Source: Opitutia bacterium
Lineage (GTDB): Bacteria > Verrucomicrobiota > Verrucomicrobiia > Opitutales > Opitutaceae
Direction of reading: 5' to 3'
Length of the DNA: 41,308 nt
NCBI GenBank assembly: GCA_947452315.1
Contig: CANGCX010000014.1
Location: 1-41,308, forward strand
Positions within the stretch are counted from its first letter, which is position 1. Each line of letters begins with the position of its first letter. The notes under the pieces are model-generated. The model searched no databases and was not told the DNA's origin. It saw only the letters and a list, made by a program, of their open reading frames with translations. Made by a program: the position numbers and the translations under genes. Shown here in pieces: positions 27,318 to 35,867 of this stretch.

Positions 27318-28313
27318 TCAGAAGCCCGCGCCGTTGGGCAAGGTCACGCGCGGGGCGTCGGGGCCATCGAGCTGACGGAGTTGAGCAAGCGGATCATCGG
27401 TGAGTCGGAGAAATTTGAAACCGACGAGACGTTGCTTGGCGCCGGGCGCGGCAGCTTTTTCGCGGGAGCGGGCGATAAATTCCGAGATCGGTTCTTCACG
27501 CACGGCGGGTTCAGCAGAGTGTATCAAATGAACCGTGCCGTCGGGGCCGTGCGCGATAAGGCCGGTGTGACCGACCCAGGCGTTACCGCCGTAGATCTCG
27601 GCGTTGGGGTGGCCGCCGGGGGTGATCGAAGCGCGAACTACGTTGACGAAATCACCGTCTCGCAAGTGAGGGAGCGCGGCATCCAGAGCGTCCAGCGGAA
27701 TGTAAGTGTCGCGGAACAGCTCGAAGGGGACGGAAGTCTTGAGGCCATAGCGGCCGAGGAGAAATTTGGCGCGATCGATTTTCTCTTCGAAGGGTACGGC
27801 TTTGGCCCCAGCGAGCTCGGTCGTAAGATCGCGTACGAGCCAGCGGTTAGACAAATTCCAATCGGCCTCGGTGTAATGATTACGGGAGGCAACACCGAGG
27901 TGGCCGTCGCGGTAGCGGATGCGTTGAAGTAGGCGAATGAAACCGGTCCAGTCGCGAGTAAGCGCCATAGCGTAGATGTGCTCGGTGAAGACCAGGCAGT
28001 CGCTCTTGCCGAGGCAATAGATCGGCTGCGGGTCGTAGGTCTCAAATGGCATTTCCCCGAGCAAATAAATCTCGTAGGGCTGACCGATGTTTTTGCGCGC
28101 GAGGTGAACGACCCGGCGGCGCAGATCGGGCTCGCTGGCCTGGAGGTACGCGAGGTAACGGCCGGTTTCGGCCTCGGTAAATTGATAGAGCGGCTTGGCG
28201 AGAAGCGGCGCAAGCGGATCAGCCGTCGTTGCAGGAGCCGTGGATTCAGCGGCGAGCAATCCGCAAGCAGCGAATGCACAGACGACGGGCAGGCAGAGAG
28301 AGCGGAGCGTCAT
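27318..28313 (-). CDS. secreted DUF1460 protein, N-acetylmuramoyl-L-alanine amidase-like
   Basis: A 331-residue protein with a signal peptide (MTLRSLCLPVVCAFAACGLL). It carries the DUF1460 signature: YLLGEMPFETYDPQP, then the presumed nucleophile Cys106 in GKSDCLVFTEHIYA. RIRYRDGHLGVASRNHYTEADW follows, and a histidine lies in the later VGHTGLIAHGPDG. Members have an NlpC-like cysteine-hydrolase fold, and one Bacteroides member has been described as a muramoyl-alanine amidase, so a periplasmic role in wall fragment cutting is plausible. It follows the TonB receptor gene but lies beyond its terminator. Confidence 0.87.
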   Translation of the reverse strand: MTLRSLCLPVVCAFAACGLLAAESTAPATTADPLAPLLAKPLYQFTEAETGRYLAYLQASEPDLRRRVVHLARKNIGQPYEIYLLGEMPFETYDPQPIYCLGKSDCLVFTEHIYAMALTRDWTGFIRLLQRIRYRDGHLGVASRNHYTEADWNLSNRWLVRDLTTELAGAKAVPFEEKIDRAKFLLGRYGLKTSVPFELFRDTYIPLDALDAALPHLRDGDFVNVVRASITPGGHPNAEIYGGNAWVGHTGLIAHGPDGTVHLIHSAEPAVREEPISEFIARSREKAAAPGAKQRLVGFKFLRLTDDPLAQLRQLDGPDAPRVTLPNGAGF

Positions 28314-28321
28314 GAAAAAAA

Positions 28322-28357
28322 GAAAATAAAAAGGGGCGATCCGGTCGGGATCGCCCC
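28322..28357 (-). terminator. rho-independent terminator after the TonB receptor gene
   Basis: The 10-bp arms GGGGCGATCC (28333-28342) and GGATCGCCCC (28348-28357) pair perfectly around a five-base loop. Read on the - strand, the stem is followed by TTTTTATTTTCTTTTTTT, which runs up to the DUF1460 start codon. It should end most receptor transcripts while allowing some readthrough. Confidence 0.9.
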
Positions 28358-28380
28358 CGTAAAGGAGAACTCAACAGCGT

Positions 28381-31300
28381 TTAAAACTGACCCGTGATAC
28401 CGAATTTCAAAGTGCGCGGCACGATCCAGATGCTGCGTGTGCGAGTTTGTTCAAACATGTATTCTTCGGGGCCCTGCTGAGCGATGTTGTTGAGGCTGAT
28501 AAATGCCTTCGTGTCGTGGTAGATTTCATAGGTGAGACCGACATTCATGACAGTCCAATCTTTGCGGTAACGGTTGCCGTTGCCGGGCGCGGTCAAGCTA
28601 TAGGTCACGGGATATTTGCCCGTGTAGTTGACATCGAAGGAGGCGCCAAATTTGCGATAATTATAAAGCAGGCCGACGTTGTAGGCGCGAGGGATGAAGC
28701 CCGCGACCTGACCTGGATTGAAACCAATCGTGCCAGCAAACTTACCCTTAGCCTGGAGATAAGTATAGTTGGCGCGAGCCGTGAGGCCCTTAAGTAATCC
28801 CGGCAAGAAGGTGAGGCGTTGGCGGTAATCGAATTCGAGGCCCTTGTAGGTAGCGTCGCCGAGATTCAACGGCTGGATAATCTCGTAGCCTTCATAGAGG
28901 CCCTCAAAGCCGTTGTCGTTACCGGCGCCAACGATTTGCCCGGAGCGTCCTGCGGAACCGATGTAATCGGTGATATTTTTCTGATAACCGCGGACGGTAA
29001 CCATGCCGGTCTTGAAGTAATACTCGAGTTTCAGATCAAGGTTCTTGCCGAGCTGGGGCTTGAGGGCGGGATTGCCGATGGTGAGCGTGCGGGCGGCGTC
29101 GCTGGCTGTAGCGGCGGTGACAAGCGAAGCCAACGGCGCACGACCATAGCTGGTGGACCAACTGGCGCGGGCCTTGAGGTTGGAAGTTAAATCGTAAGCG
29201 AGGTGGATACTCGGGAACGACTTGGTGTAGCCGCCATCAACTGCCAGGCGGCCATAATCCATCTCGGCGCGTTTGAAGTGATCGGGTTGAGCAGCGATCG
29301 TGGTGGTACGAGCGCGAAAATACGTGAACGTGTCGGTTTTAACATCTTCCATGCGAACGCCACCGAGGATCGCCAAGCGGCCAACCTTGGTGCTGGCCTG
29401 GATATAGGCAGCGTCGACGCCTTCTTCCATGATGCGTCGATTAGTGTATTGCTGCGTAGCCGTAAAATTTACGTCTTCATACCAGAGGGCGCTGTTGCCC
29501 AACGTGGTACTAATAGCAGCGGGATCAACCACAGGAAGGCGTTTGCCGCCACTGTTTTGGCGCTCAAACTCAGTCAACGGCATGAGACCCGAGGTGGGCA
29601 ACACGGAGCCAACCACGCCGTACCAACGACGCGGTAATACGGGCCGATTGTTAACGCGACGGTTAACCGTATCGAGCCCCGTTTTTAGCGTAATCGGCAA
29701 AGCGGTTGGAAGCAGGTAGCTCACGTTGACGTTGGCGCTAACTTCGTTGGTGTCCGTGACGGTATCACGTTTATTAAACACCGTGGAGGTTACGGGCACA
29801 GGTTGCGTGGTGGTATTGGCCGCGGAGGTAACGAAGGGCGTGTAGCTGGCCGCGTCGTAGACATTCGCGCCACTGGTGGGCGTGTAGACTTGGCCACGGG
29901 GATTTGAGTAATCGAGGATAAAGCCGATGGCGTCTTTGGTCCGCATGCTCACAGTGCCGTTTTCGCGCTGACGACCGGCGCCAGAATTCCAGTGCGTATT
30001 ACTCCAGCGGTAAGCGTGATCCACTTTGAGACGACCCCAATTATGCTCGAAAGCGAGGGTGCCGGTGGGATTTTTGCTCGTGAAAGAATAGCGCTGAGGA
30101 TTGAGCCGCATCTGGGCGGCGCCGACGGCCACGCTGCCTGGTTGGAGCGTGGTGTTGTTCACCGGCATGAATTCGATGCGGTTGGTCGTGTATCCGGATT
30201 TAATACCGCCCGTAGGATTAGTCTGCGGATCATAAATCGTTAAGTTGCTCGCCAACCAAGGATTCACGTCGGTGTAATTAAAATACGGTTCCGAGCCGGC
30301 GTTATACAGAAAACGCAACGAGACCAAAGTGGCAGGCGACCAGCGGTAATCGGCGCGAGCGCTGAAGCCGGTAAGGAAGCGATCATTCAAACCACTTTGA
30401 CGGGTGTAATCACGCAACTGGGCGAGTGAATTGGTGGTGTTTTCGTAAAGAAGGACATCTTTGTCGTGCGGGTTGAGCACTTCTTGGTAAGAAGCGGTGA
30501 TGGCTATGCCAAGGTTGCGACTACCGCCAAACGCATCGAATACTTCGGTGTAGCTACCGCTAAAATCAGGACGCAACGGGCGCTCGGAGACCGTGTAGTT
30601 GCGATCCGACCAAGACGGAAACCAGCGACCACTTAGGCCATAGCTGAAGCGACGTTTTTCCTTCATCGCGAGTGGCGAACGCGTCTTGAGGTTGAGTTGA
30701 CCGCCAAGGGAATCAGCCCGCTTGTCGGGCGTCTGGCCAGCGATGATCTCAACCGCTTCATACATCGAACCGGAAAAAGAATGCAGGGTAGCCGTGCGGC
30801 CATCACCACCCACGCCTGTCGATGACATACCATCAATATTAAGGCGCGTGTAACTAGCCGGTAGACCGCCGATACTCACGTTGTTAATAAGATTATCCTC
30901 ATCCGTCGTGAACGTGATGCCGGGCATACGCGAAACGAGTTCGCCGACGTTTTGAGTAGGTAGCACACCCCACTCGTCAAAAGCCGTGACGTTTTTGACA
31001 TTGGCTGCATTGCGCTGCTCGGTAAGCGCCAGAGCCTGACCTTCACGTTGCGTCTCGACGGTGAAAGCTGCCATGGCAATTACTTCCGAAGATCGCAGGA
31101 CCGCGTCTATTCGCGCTATTTGGCCAGATGATACTACAACGCGCTCCCGGCTTTCCGCGAAACCAGTGTAGCTGATCACGATCTCCTGCGTACCAGCGGG
31201 GATGCCTTGAAAATTGAAGACGCCCGCGTTGTCGGTGAACTCCGTACGCTTGAGCACAGGGATGCTCACCGTGGCACCTTGCAAAGCATTCTTGGTGCCC

Positions 31301-31455
31301 ACACTCGTGACCGTACCCGTGATATTACCCGTGGCCATCGACTCAGCGGCAAAACTGGGTGAGGCCGCAAGGACCAGCATGACTAATAAACTAACAACGC
31401 CACGCCAAAGGCGGACGGCCAAACTACGAGCAGAGCTGACGGTTTGATGGTTCAT
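28381..31455 (-). CDS. TonB-dependent outer-membrane receptor
   Basis: A 1024-residue receptor. Residues 1-37 include a signal peptide (LLVMLVLAASPSFAAES). Residues about 40-125 form a carboxypeptidase-regulatory-like domain (ITGTVTSVGTKNALQGATV). The plug follows at about 145-270, with NVGELVSRMPGITF and NIDGMSSTGVGG. The rest is the 22-strand barrel, ending in the aromatic FGITGQF typical for outer-membrane insertion. Such receptors in Verrucomicrobiota often import oligosaccharides, but no SusD partner or polysaccharide enzyme lies beside it, so the substrate is unknown. An AraC gene lies upstream and DUF1460/M20 genes downstream. Confidence 0.93.
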   Translation of the reverse strand: MNHQTVSSARSLAVRLWRGVVSLLVMLVLAASPSFAAESMATGNITGTVTSVGTKNALQGATVSIPVLKRTEFTDNAGVFNFQGIPAGTQEIVISYTGFAESRERVVVSSGQIARIDAVLRSSEVIAMAAFTVETQREGQALALTEQRNAANVKNVTAFDEWGVLPTQNVGELVSRMPGITFTTDEDNLINNVSIGGLPASYTRLNIDGMSSTGVGGDGRTATLHSFSGSMYEAVEIIAGQTPDKRADSLGGQLNLKTRSPLAMKEKRRFSYGLSGRWFPSWSDRNYTVSERPLRPDFSGSYTEVFDAFGGSRNLGIAITASYQEVLNPHDKDVLLYENTTNSLAQLRDYTRQSGLNDRFLTGFSARADYRWSPATLVSLRFLYNAGSEPYFNYTDVNPWLASNLTIYDPQTNPTGGIKSGYTTNRIEFMPVNNTTLQPGSVAVGAAQMRLNPQRYSFTSKNPTGTLAFEHNWGRLKVDHAYRWSNTHWNSGAGRQRENGTVSMRTKDAIGFILDYSNPRGQVYTPTSGANVYDAASYTPFVTSAANTTTQPVPVTSTVFNKRDTVTDTNEVSANVNVSYLLPTALPITLKTGLDTVNRRVNNRPVLPRRWYGVVGSVLPTSGLMPLTEFERQNSGGKRLPVVDPAAISTTLGNSALWYEDVNFTATQQYTNRRIMEEGVDAAYIQASTKVGRLAILGGVRMEDVKTDTFTYFRARTTTIAAQPDHFKRAEMDYGRLAVDGGYTKSFPSIHLAYDLTSNLKARASWSTSYGRAPLASLVTAATASDAARTLTIGNPALKPQLGKNLDLKLEYYFKTGMVTVRGYQKNITDYIGSAGRSGQIVGAGNDNGFEGLYEGYEIIQPLNLGDATYKGLEFDYRQRLTFLPGLLKGLTARANYTYLQAKGKFAGTIGFNPGQVAGFIPRAYNVGLLYNYRKFGASFDVNYTGKYPVTYSLTAPGNGNRYRKDWTVMNVGLTYEIYHDTKAFISLNNIAQQGPEEYMFEQTRTRSIWIVPRTLKFGITGQF

Positions 31456-31635
31456 CGGTAGGTAGTGTTATAACAACCCGCCCGCAGGGAAAATTCCCAC
31501 GGTGGATCTAGGTGGTTAGAATATGAAACAGATTAATCTTTATTAGCCCACCTCCAAGACGAAATCCAGCTGACCACACGCCTAGCACGATATTTAGAGT
31601 AAGCTAAACAGACCAACTGGCGTTTTTGTTAAAAA

Positions 31636-31664
31636 ATACATCAATTCTGTCCATCCATACATCA
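31636..31664. promoter_or_regulatory. two direct repeats, possible AraC-type operator
   Basis: ATACATCA occurs at 31636-31643 and again at 31657-31664 on the + strand (TGATGTAT on the - strand). The starts are exactly 21 bases apart, or two helical turns. AraC-family proteins often bind such paired half-sites. The repeats lie 22-50 bases behind the AraC gene and about 180-210 bases before the receptor start. They are short, so chance is possible. Confidence 0.35.
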
Positions 31665-31685
31665 TCGTGGATACTCGAAGCTGCG

Positions 31686-32630
31686 CTAACGGCGTTCCTT
31701 CACCCACGACCTACCCGGCCGGCCAGCTGGCGCCGCCCGGCCGCTATGCCGATACGCCAATGGTGACACGCCGTAGGCCAACCTAAACGCTCGGCTAAAA
31801 CTATAAATCGACGCGAATCCACATTGCTCCGCGATTTCAGAAACTCGCTGAGGCCCCAGCCGCAACAACCCACAGGCCCGCTCCAGCCGCAATTGCCGTA
31901 GATGCCGACCAATACTCACCCCACACGAAGCCCGAAACCGCGCCCGCAAATGACTCGGGCTGATTCCAAGGGAGCGCGCGATCTCACCAATCCCGGGTGA
32001 CTCACCGCTGCGCTGCGCGAGTTGGTTGACGCGCAACTTTAATCCAGACTGCGGTGATACGGACGCGGTTTCCTCGGGCGCTGCCGCCGGCTTCAACCGC
32101 CGCAAACGCTCCAACAACACCGCCAGCAATAGCACCGGCAAATCCGCCGTGCGTTCGGTTTCATACGTAGCCACCAAATCCGCCACGAGCGCGATTAAGC
32201 GCGGCGTTAGACGCAACGGCCTAAATCGGAGCCCTGCCAAAGCCTCGGGCGCTTCCAACTCAAAGGTCACAAATAACCACGAAAGAGAGGCCTGTTGCGC
32301 CTCTGCATAGTGATGAAATTGAAACGGAAACACGAGCAACGCCTCACCCGCTTTGAGCCGTATCGAGCGCTCGTCCACATAGACGGTCACTGCTGTTTTC
32401 AATGCACAGATTAATACAAAGCGGTGATGCAGCGCCCGCCCGCGCCGTGGCTTGTTCAAGTCGATCGCCGTGCGCCGCTGAAAACACACGATGTTGTCGG
32501 GCAACATGAGCGCTTTTGCTGATCGCCCCTGCATTTGATGCAGCGGCTGCGGTAGACGCGCGACCAATTGCTTAAGATCGGGAGCAGCAAGCGTTGGCAT
32601 AATTGTTAAAAACATCGTCATTTTTGCCAT
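31686..32630 (-). CDS. AraC-family transcriptional regulator
   Basis: A 314-residue regulator. The N-terminal 180 residues form a cupin-like sensor (ALHHRFVLICAL, then LKAGEALLVFPFQFHHY). The C-terminal about 90 residues hold two helix-turn-helix units: IGEIARSLGISPSHLRARFR and then VSEIAEQCGFASIYSFSRAFRLAYGVSPLAYR. AraC proteins mostly activate genes for sugar or metabolite use when bound to a ligand. It is divergent from nagB and upstream of the TonB receptor, so either could be its target. The start is uncertain: ATGs occur at 32630, 32621, 32615 and 32600. Confidence 0.9.
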   Translation of the reverse strand: MAKMTMFLTIMPTLAAPDLKQLVARLPQPLHQMQGRSAKALMLPDNIVCFQRRTAIDLNKPRRGRALHHRFVLICALKTAVTVYVDERSIRLKAGEALLVFPFQFHHYAEAQQASLSWLFVTFELEAPEALAGLRFRPLRLTPRLIALVADLVATYETERTADLPVLLLAVLLERLRRLKPAAAPEETASVSPQSGLKLRVNQLAQRSGESPGIGEIARSLGISPSHLRARFRASCGVSIGRHLRQLRLERACGLLRLGPQRVSEIAEQCGFASIYSFSRAFRLAYGVSPLAYRHSGRAAPAGRPGRSWVKERR

Positions 32631-32646
32631 TTGTACCGAAGCCCGC

Positions 32647-32664
32647 GAGCTCTATTATAAGCTC
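32647..32664. promoter_or_regulatory. inverted repeat in the araC/nagB divergent spacer
   Basis: GAGCT (32647-32651) and AGCTC (32660-32664) flank CTATTATA in the 76-base spacer between two divergent starts. The 18-base element is only 17 bases from the farthest-upstream AraC-gene start and 43 bases from nagB. It could be an operator for a dimeric regulator, and its AT-rich centre could also be a -10 element. Confidence 0.35.
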
Positions 32665-32706
32665 AAACCTCTCCTCGGCGTATCATCCTGCCTTTTTTTA
32701 TTTCTC

Positions 32707-34677
32707 ATGCTCTCGTCGCACCTCATCCCTCGCAGCCGCTACGAACAAGCCGCCATCGCCGTCTATTCGGGCAGTCTTGATGCCTCCCGTGCCGTCGCCG
32801 CAGAAATCGCCGCCCTCATTCGCCAGCGTCAGGCCGAAAAAAAAACCGTCGTCTTAGGTCTAGCCACCGGCTCCACGCCCGTGAGCGTCTACGCCGAGCT
32901 CGTCCGACTGCACCGCGAAGAAGGCCTGAGTTTCGCCAACGTCACCACCTTTAATCTCGACGAATACTACCCGCTCGCACCCGAGCATCCCCAGAGCTAC
33001 CGCGCATTCATGCGCCGCCACCTCTTTGATCACATCGACATCGACCCGAAGCGTACACACCTGCCGTCCGGCACCGTCGCCAAAGCCGAAGTTGACGCCC
33101 ATTGCGCCGCCTACGAAGCCGCTATCCGCGCTGCCGGCGGCATCGATTTTCAACTTCTCGGCATCGGCCGCACCGGTCACATCGGCTTCAACGAACCGGG
33201 CAGCCCGCGCCACTCCCTTACTCGCCTCGTCACACTCGATCCCCTCACCCGCCGCGACGCCGCCGGCGACTTCGGCGGCAACGACGCCACTCCGCGCCAC
33301 GCTCTAACCATGGGTGTGCGCTCCATCCTCGACGCCCGTCGCGTCGTCTTGATGGCCTGGGGCCAACATAAAGCCGAAATCGTCCGCACGGCCATTGAAG
33401 GCGAGGTTAACTCTCAAGTTTCCGCCTCCTTCCTCCAAGAGCACCCTGCTGCCCTCTTTGTTCTCGATACGGCCGCGGCCGACGCCCTCACCCGCAACCG
33501 CACGCCATGGCTTATCGGCGCCCTCGAGGAACAAGGCCTTGCTTGGGACAACCGCATGATCCGACGCGCCATCCTTTGGCTTTCACAACTCCGCGGTAAG
33601 CCCATTCTCAAGCTCACCGACGACGACTATAACGAAGCCGGCCTTCAAGACCTCATTCACCTCCATGGCTCCGCCTACGAGACCAACCTTATCGGCTTCT
33701 ACGAACTTCAACACACTATCACCGGTTGGCCCGGCGGTCGTGATCCCAAAAAATCCAAACCCGGTGATGCTCCCGTCCGTCCACTGCGCGGAACCGGTGC
33801 CTCTGTTTTCCCCAAACGCATTCTTATCCTCTCACCCCACCCCGACGACGACGTTATCGCCATGGGCGGCACCCTCTGCCGTCTCGTTGATCAAGGGCAC
33901 GAGGTCCATATTGCTTACGGCGTTTCGGGTGCTAGCGCCGTCTCCGACGAAGCCGTGTGGCGCCTGCTGGCCTTCGTTCGCGACAGCGGGCTCGCCGACT
34001 CCGCCCAAACCACTCACCTCTCCAGCCTCACGAGCCAACTTAGTCACGGCACCACCTTACCTCAGACGCCCGAACTGCTGCGCTGGAAAGCACTCGTTCG
34101 CCGCCACGAAGCCACCGCCGCCGCCCGCGTCTGCGGTGTGCCCGAAACCCGACTGCATTTCCTCAACCTACCGTTTTACAACGCTGCCCCACGCAGTCGC
34201 GCCTACGGCGCCGCCGACGTAAGCCTAGTAGGCGATCTCCTCGCCCAACTCCAACCACACCTCATCTACGCCGCCGGCGATCTCAACGACCCTCACGGTA
34301 CACACCGGCTGTGCCTGCGCATCCTCCGCGACGCCTTCGGTCAAGCCGCCACCGCCCGCGCGCCTTGGCTCGCCGCCGCCGAACTGTGGCTTTACCGCGG
34401 GGCATGGAATGATTGGCCCGTTGACGAAATTGACCTCGCCGTCCCACTGAGCCCTCAAGAAGTCCTGCGCCGCCGCCGCGCGATTTTCCGACACGAAACG
34501 CAAAAAGACCAAGCTCTCTTCCTGGGCGAAGACCGTCGTGAATTCTGGCAACGTACCGAAGACCGCAGCCGCCGTCTCGCCGAAGCCTACAATACCCTAG
34601 GCCTCGCCGAATACGAAGCCATCGAAGCTTTCAAACGCTACGCGCCCGAAGATTTCCTGCGTTCCGCCGCCTTCTAA
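32707..34677 (+). CDS. nagB: glucosamine-6-phosphate deaminase fused to a PIG-L deacetylase domain
   Basis: A 656-residue two-domain protein. Residues 1 to about 290 are NagB, which converts glucosamine-6-phosphate to fructose-6-phosphate and ammonia. Key residues include Asp85 (FNLDEYYPL) and His158 (GRTGHIGFNEPGS). Residues about 370-640 are a PIG-L/LmbE-type zinc deacetylase with HPDDD at 378-382 and the second histidine motif NDPHGTHRLC. The same fusion is known in Bacteroidetes and Verrucomicrobiota. It suggests that the second half removes the acetyl group from a GlcNAc derivative, although no nagA is in this window to compare. ATG 32707 lacks a Shine-Dalgarno. Confidence 0.92.
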   Translation: MLSSHLIPRSRYEQAAIAVYSGSLDASRAVAAEIAALIRQRQAEKKTVVLGLATGSTPVSVYAELVRLHREEGLSFANVTTFNLDEYYPLAPEHPQSYRAFMRRHLFDHIDIDPKRTHLPSGTVAKAEVDAHCAAYEAAIRAAGGIDFQLLGIGRTGHIGFNEPGSPRHSLTRLVTLDPLTRRDAAGDFGGNDATPRHALTMGVRSILDARRVVLMAWGQHKAEIVRTAIEGEVNSQVSASFLQEHPAALFVLDTAAADALTRNRTPWLIGALEEQGLAWDNRMIRRAILWLSQLRGKPILKLTDDDYNEAGLQDLIHLHGSAYETNLIGFYELQHTITGWPGGRDPKKSKPGDAPVRPLRGTGASVFPKRILILSPHPDDDVIAMGGTLCRLVDQGHEVHIAYGVSGASAVSDEAVWRLLAFVRDSGLADSAQTTHLSSLTSQLSHGTTLPQTPELLRWKALVRRHEATAAARVCGVPETRLHFLNLPFYNAAPRSRAYGAADVSLVGDLLAQLQPHLIYAAGDLNDPHGTHRLCLRILRDAFGQAATARAPWLAAAELWLYRGAWNDWPVDEIDLAVPLSPQEVLRRRRAIFRHETQKDQALFLGEDRREFWQRTEDRSRRLAEAYNTLGLAEYEAIEAFKRYAPEDFLRSAAF

Positions 34678-34692
34678 TCGCCGCGCAGGCGC

Positions 34693-35844
34693 TCAGATCT
34701 TCACGATCCAGCGCTTGCGCCACATCAGCCCAGCAGCGGCGAGAAACACGCCGACAAACGCCAGCGCGAACCCCAGCGAAGCGTTGAGCGGACTAAAATA
34801 AGGCGTAAAAGCCCGCGTGTAGATCCATGCCTTCAGCGTTACTTTTGCACCCGCCGTATCGCTCCACGCAATCAAGCCGAGCATCCGCGCCACCAGTCCC
34901 GCGCCTACGAATATCACGATCGCATTCACGCCCAGCACTATCAGCGGCGTTGCCCAACGCCGCCACCCACGCACATCCATCACCCAATAAAATACCGCCA
35001 GCCCCACGCTCGACGCACCTGCCATGAATAACGCAAATGAGCTGGTCCAAAGATTTTTATTAATCGGCAGCCATAAATCCCAAATCAGTCCGACCCCCAC
35101 CAGAGCGATCCCCGCACCCATCAAAAGTGCCGTCCGCATCGCACCGGCCACCGGCACACGCAGGATTCGTCCCGCCCACGCCCCGAGCACCACAGTCGCA
35201 ATTGCCGCCAACGTGGAAAAAATTCCCTCCGGATCAAAACCCGGCGCCGGCGCCCCACTCCAAGTATGGCCCGCCAACACGTGCGCATCAATCCACCACG
35301 CGAGATTTCCCACCGCCTCGTCGATATGCCCCGCGCCATAACCCGGCACCGGGAAAAATTTCAATAAGGCCGCCGACCCGGCCAGCAACCCCACGACCCA
35401 CAACACCTGCCCACGCCAACCCACCCACAAACAAATCGCACCCGCCGCCGCATAACACACCCCAATACGCTGCAATACCCCAGGAATGCGCAAAGAACCG
35501 ATCGCCAGCGTATGCGTCGGCCACAAGCCAAACGGAAACGCCCCGAGTAACAACCCAAGCCCAAAAATAATCGCCGCCCGCCGCCCTACGTGCCGAAACA
35601 GCGCCGCAGGAGCTTCGCCTGCTTCAACCCGCCTCGCCCACGATAACGTCATCGCGACGCCCATAATCCACAAGAACCCGGGGAAGATCATATCAGTGAG
35701 CGTCCACCCATGCCACGCCGCATGCCGCAATGGCGGATAAACGTGCCCCCAAGAACCCGGATTATTGGCGAGCAACATCCCCGCAATCGTCGCCCCACGA
35801 AACGCATCCAAAGAGATCAACCGAGCCGGAGGATAACTATTCAT
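34693..35844 (-). CDS. DUF5009/HGSNAT-like membrane acyltransferase
   Basis: A 383-residue protein with about ten hydrophobic helices. Its start, RLISLDAFRGATIAGMLLANNPG, followed by HAAWHGWTLTDMIFPGFLWIMGVAM, is the hallmark of the family that includes human heparan-alpha-glucosaminide N-acetyltransferase. That enzyme moves an acetyl group across a membrane onto a terminal glucosamine. The conserved histidine in the HAAWHGW region suits this. In bacteria the substrate is not known; a cell-envelope amino sugar is a reasonable guess given the NagB-PIG-L and PBP4-type genes on either side. Its stop is convergent with nagB, 15 bases apart. Confidence 0.85.
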   Translation of the reverse strand: MNSYPPARLISLDAFRGATIAGMLLANNPGSWGHVYPPLRHAAWHGWTLTDMIFPGFLWIMGVAMTLSWARRVEAGEAPAALFRHVGRRAAIIFGLGLLLGAFPFGLWPTHTLAIGSLRIPGVLQRIGVCYAAAGAICLWVGWRGQVLWVVGLLAGSAALLKFFPVPGYGAGHIDEAVGNLAWWIDAHVLAGHTWSGAPAPGFDPEGIFSTLAAIATVVLGAWAGRILRVPVAGAMRTALLMGAGIALVGVGLIWDLWLPINKNLWTSSFALFMAGASSVGLAVFYWVMDVRGWRRWATPLIVLGVNAIVIFVGAGLVARMLGLIAWSDTAGAKVTLKAWIYTRAFTPYFSPLNASLGFALAFVGVFLAAAGLMWRKRWIVKI

Positions 35845-35867
35845 AAAAAAGGGGCTAGAATCGCAGA

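Noticed and set aside
31487-31498. GGGAAAATTCCC palindrome close to the receptor start
   Set aside because: Short and isolated in the leader; without comparison to relatives it cannot be separated from chance.
31591-31616. TTGGTC and TAAATA on the - strand as a promoter of the TonB receptor
   Set aside because: The spacer is only 14 bases and both boxes are weak; a promoter is expected in this AT-rich spacer but cannot be placed.
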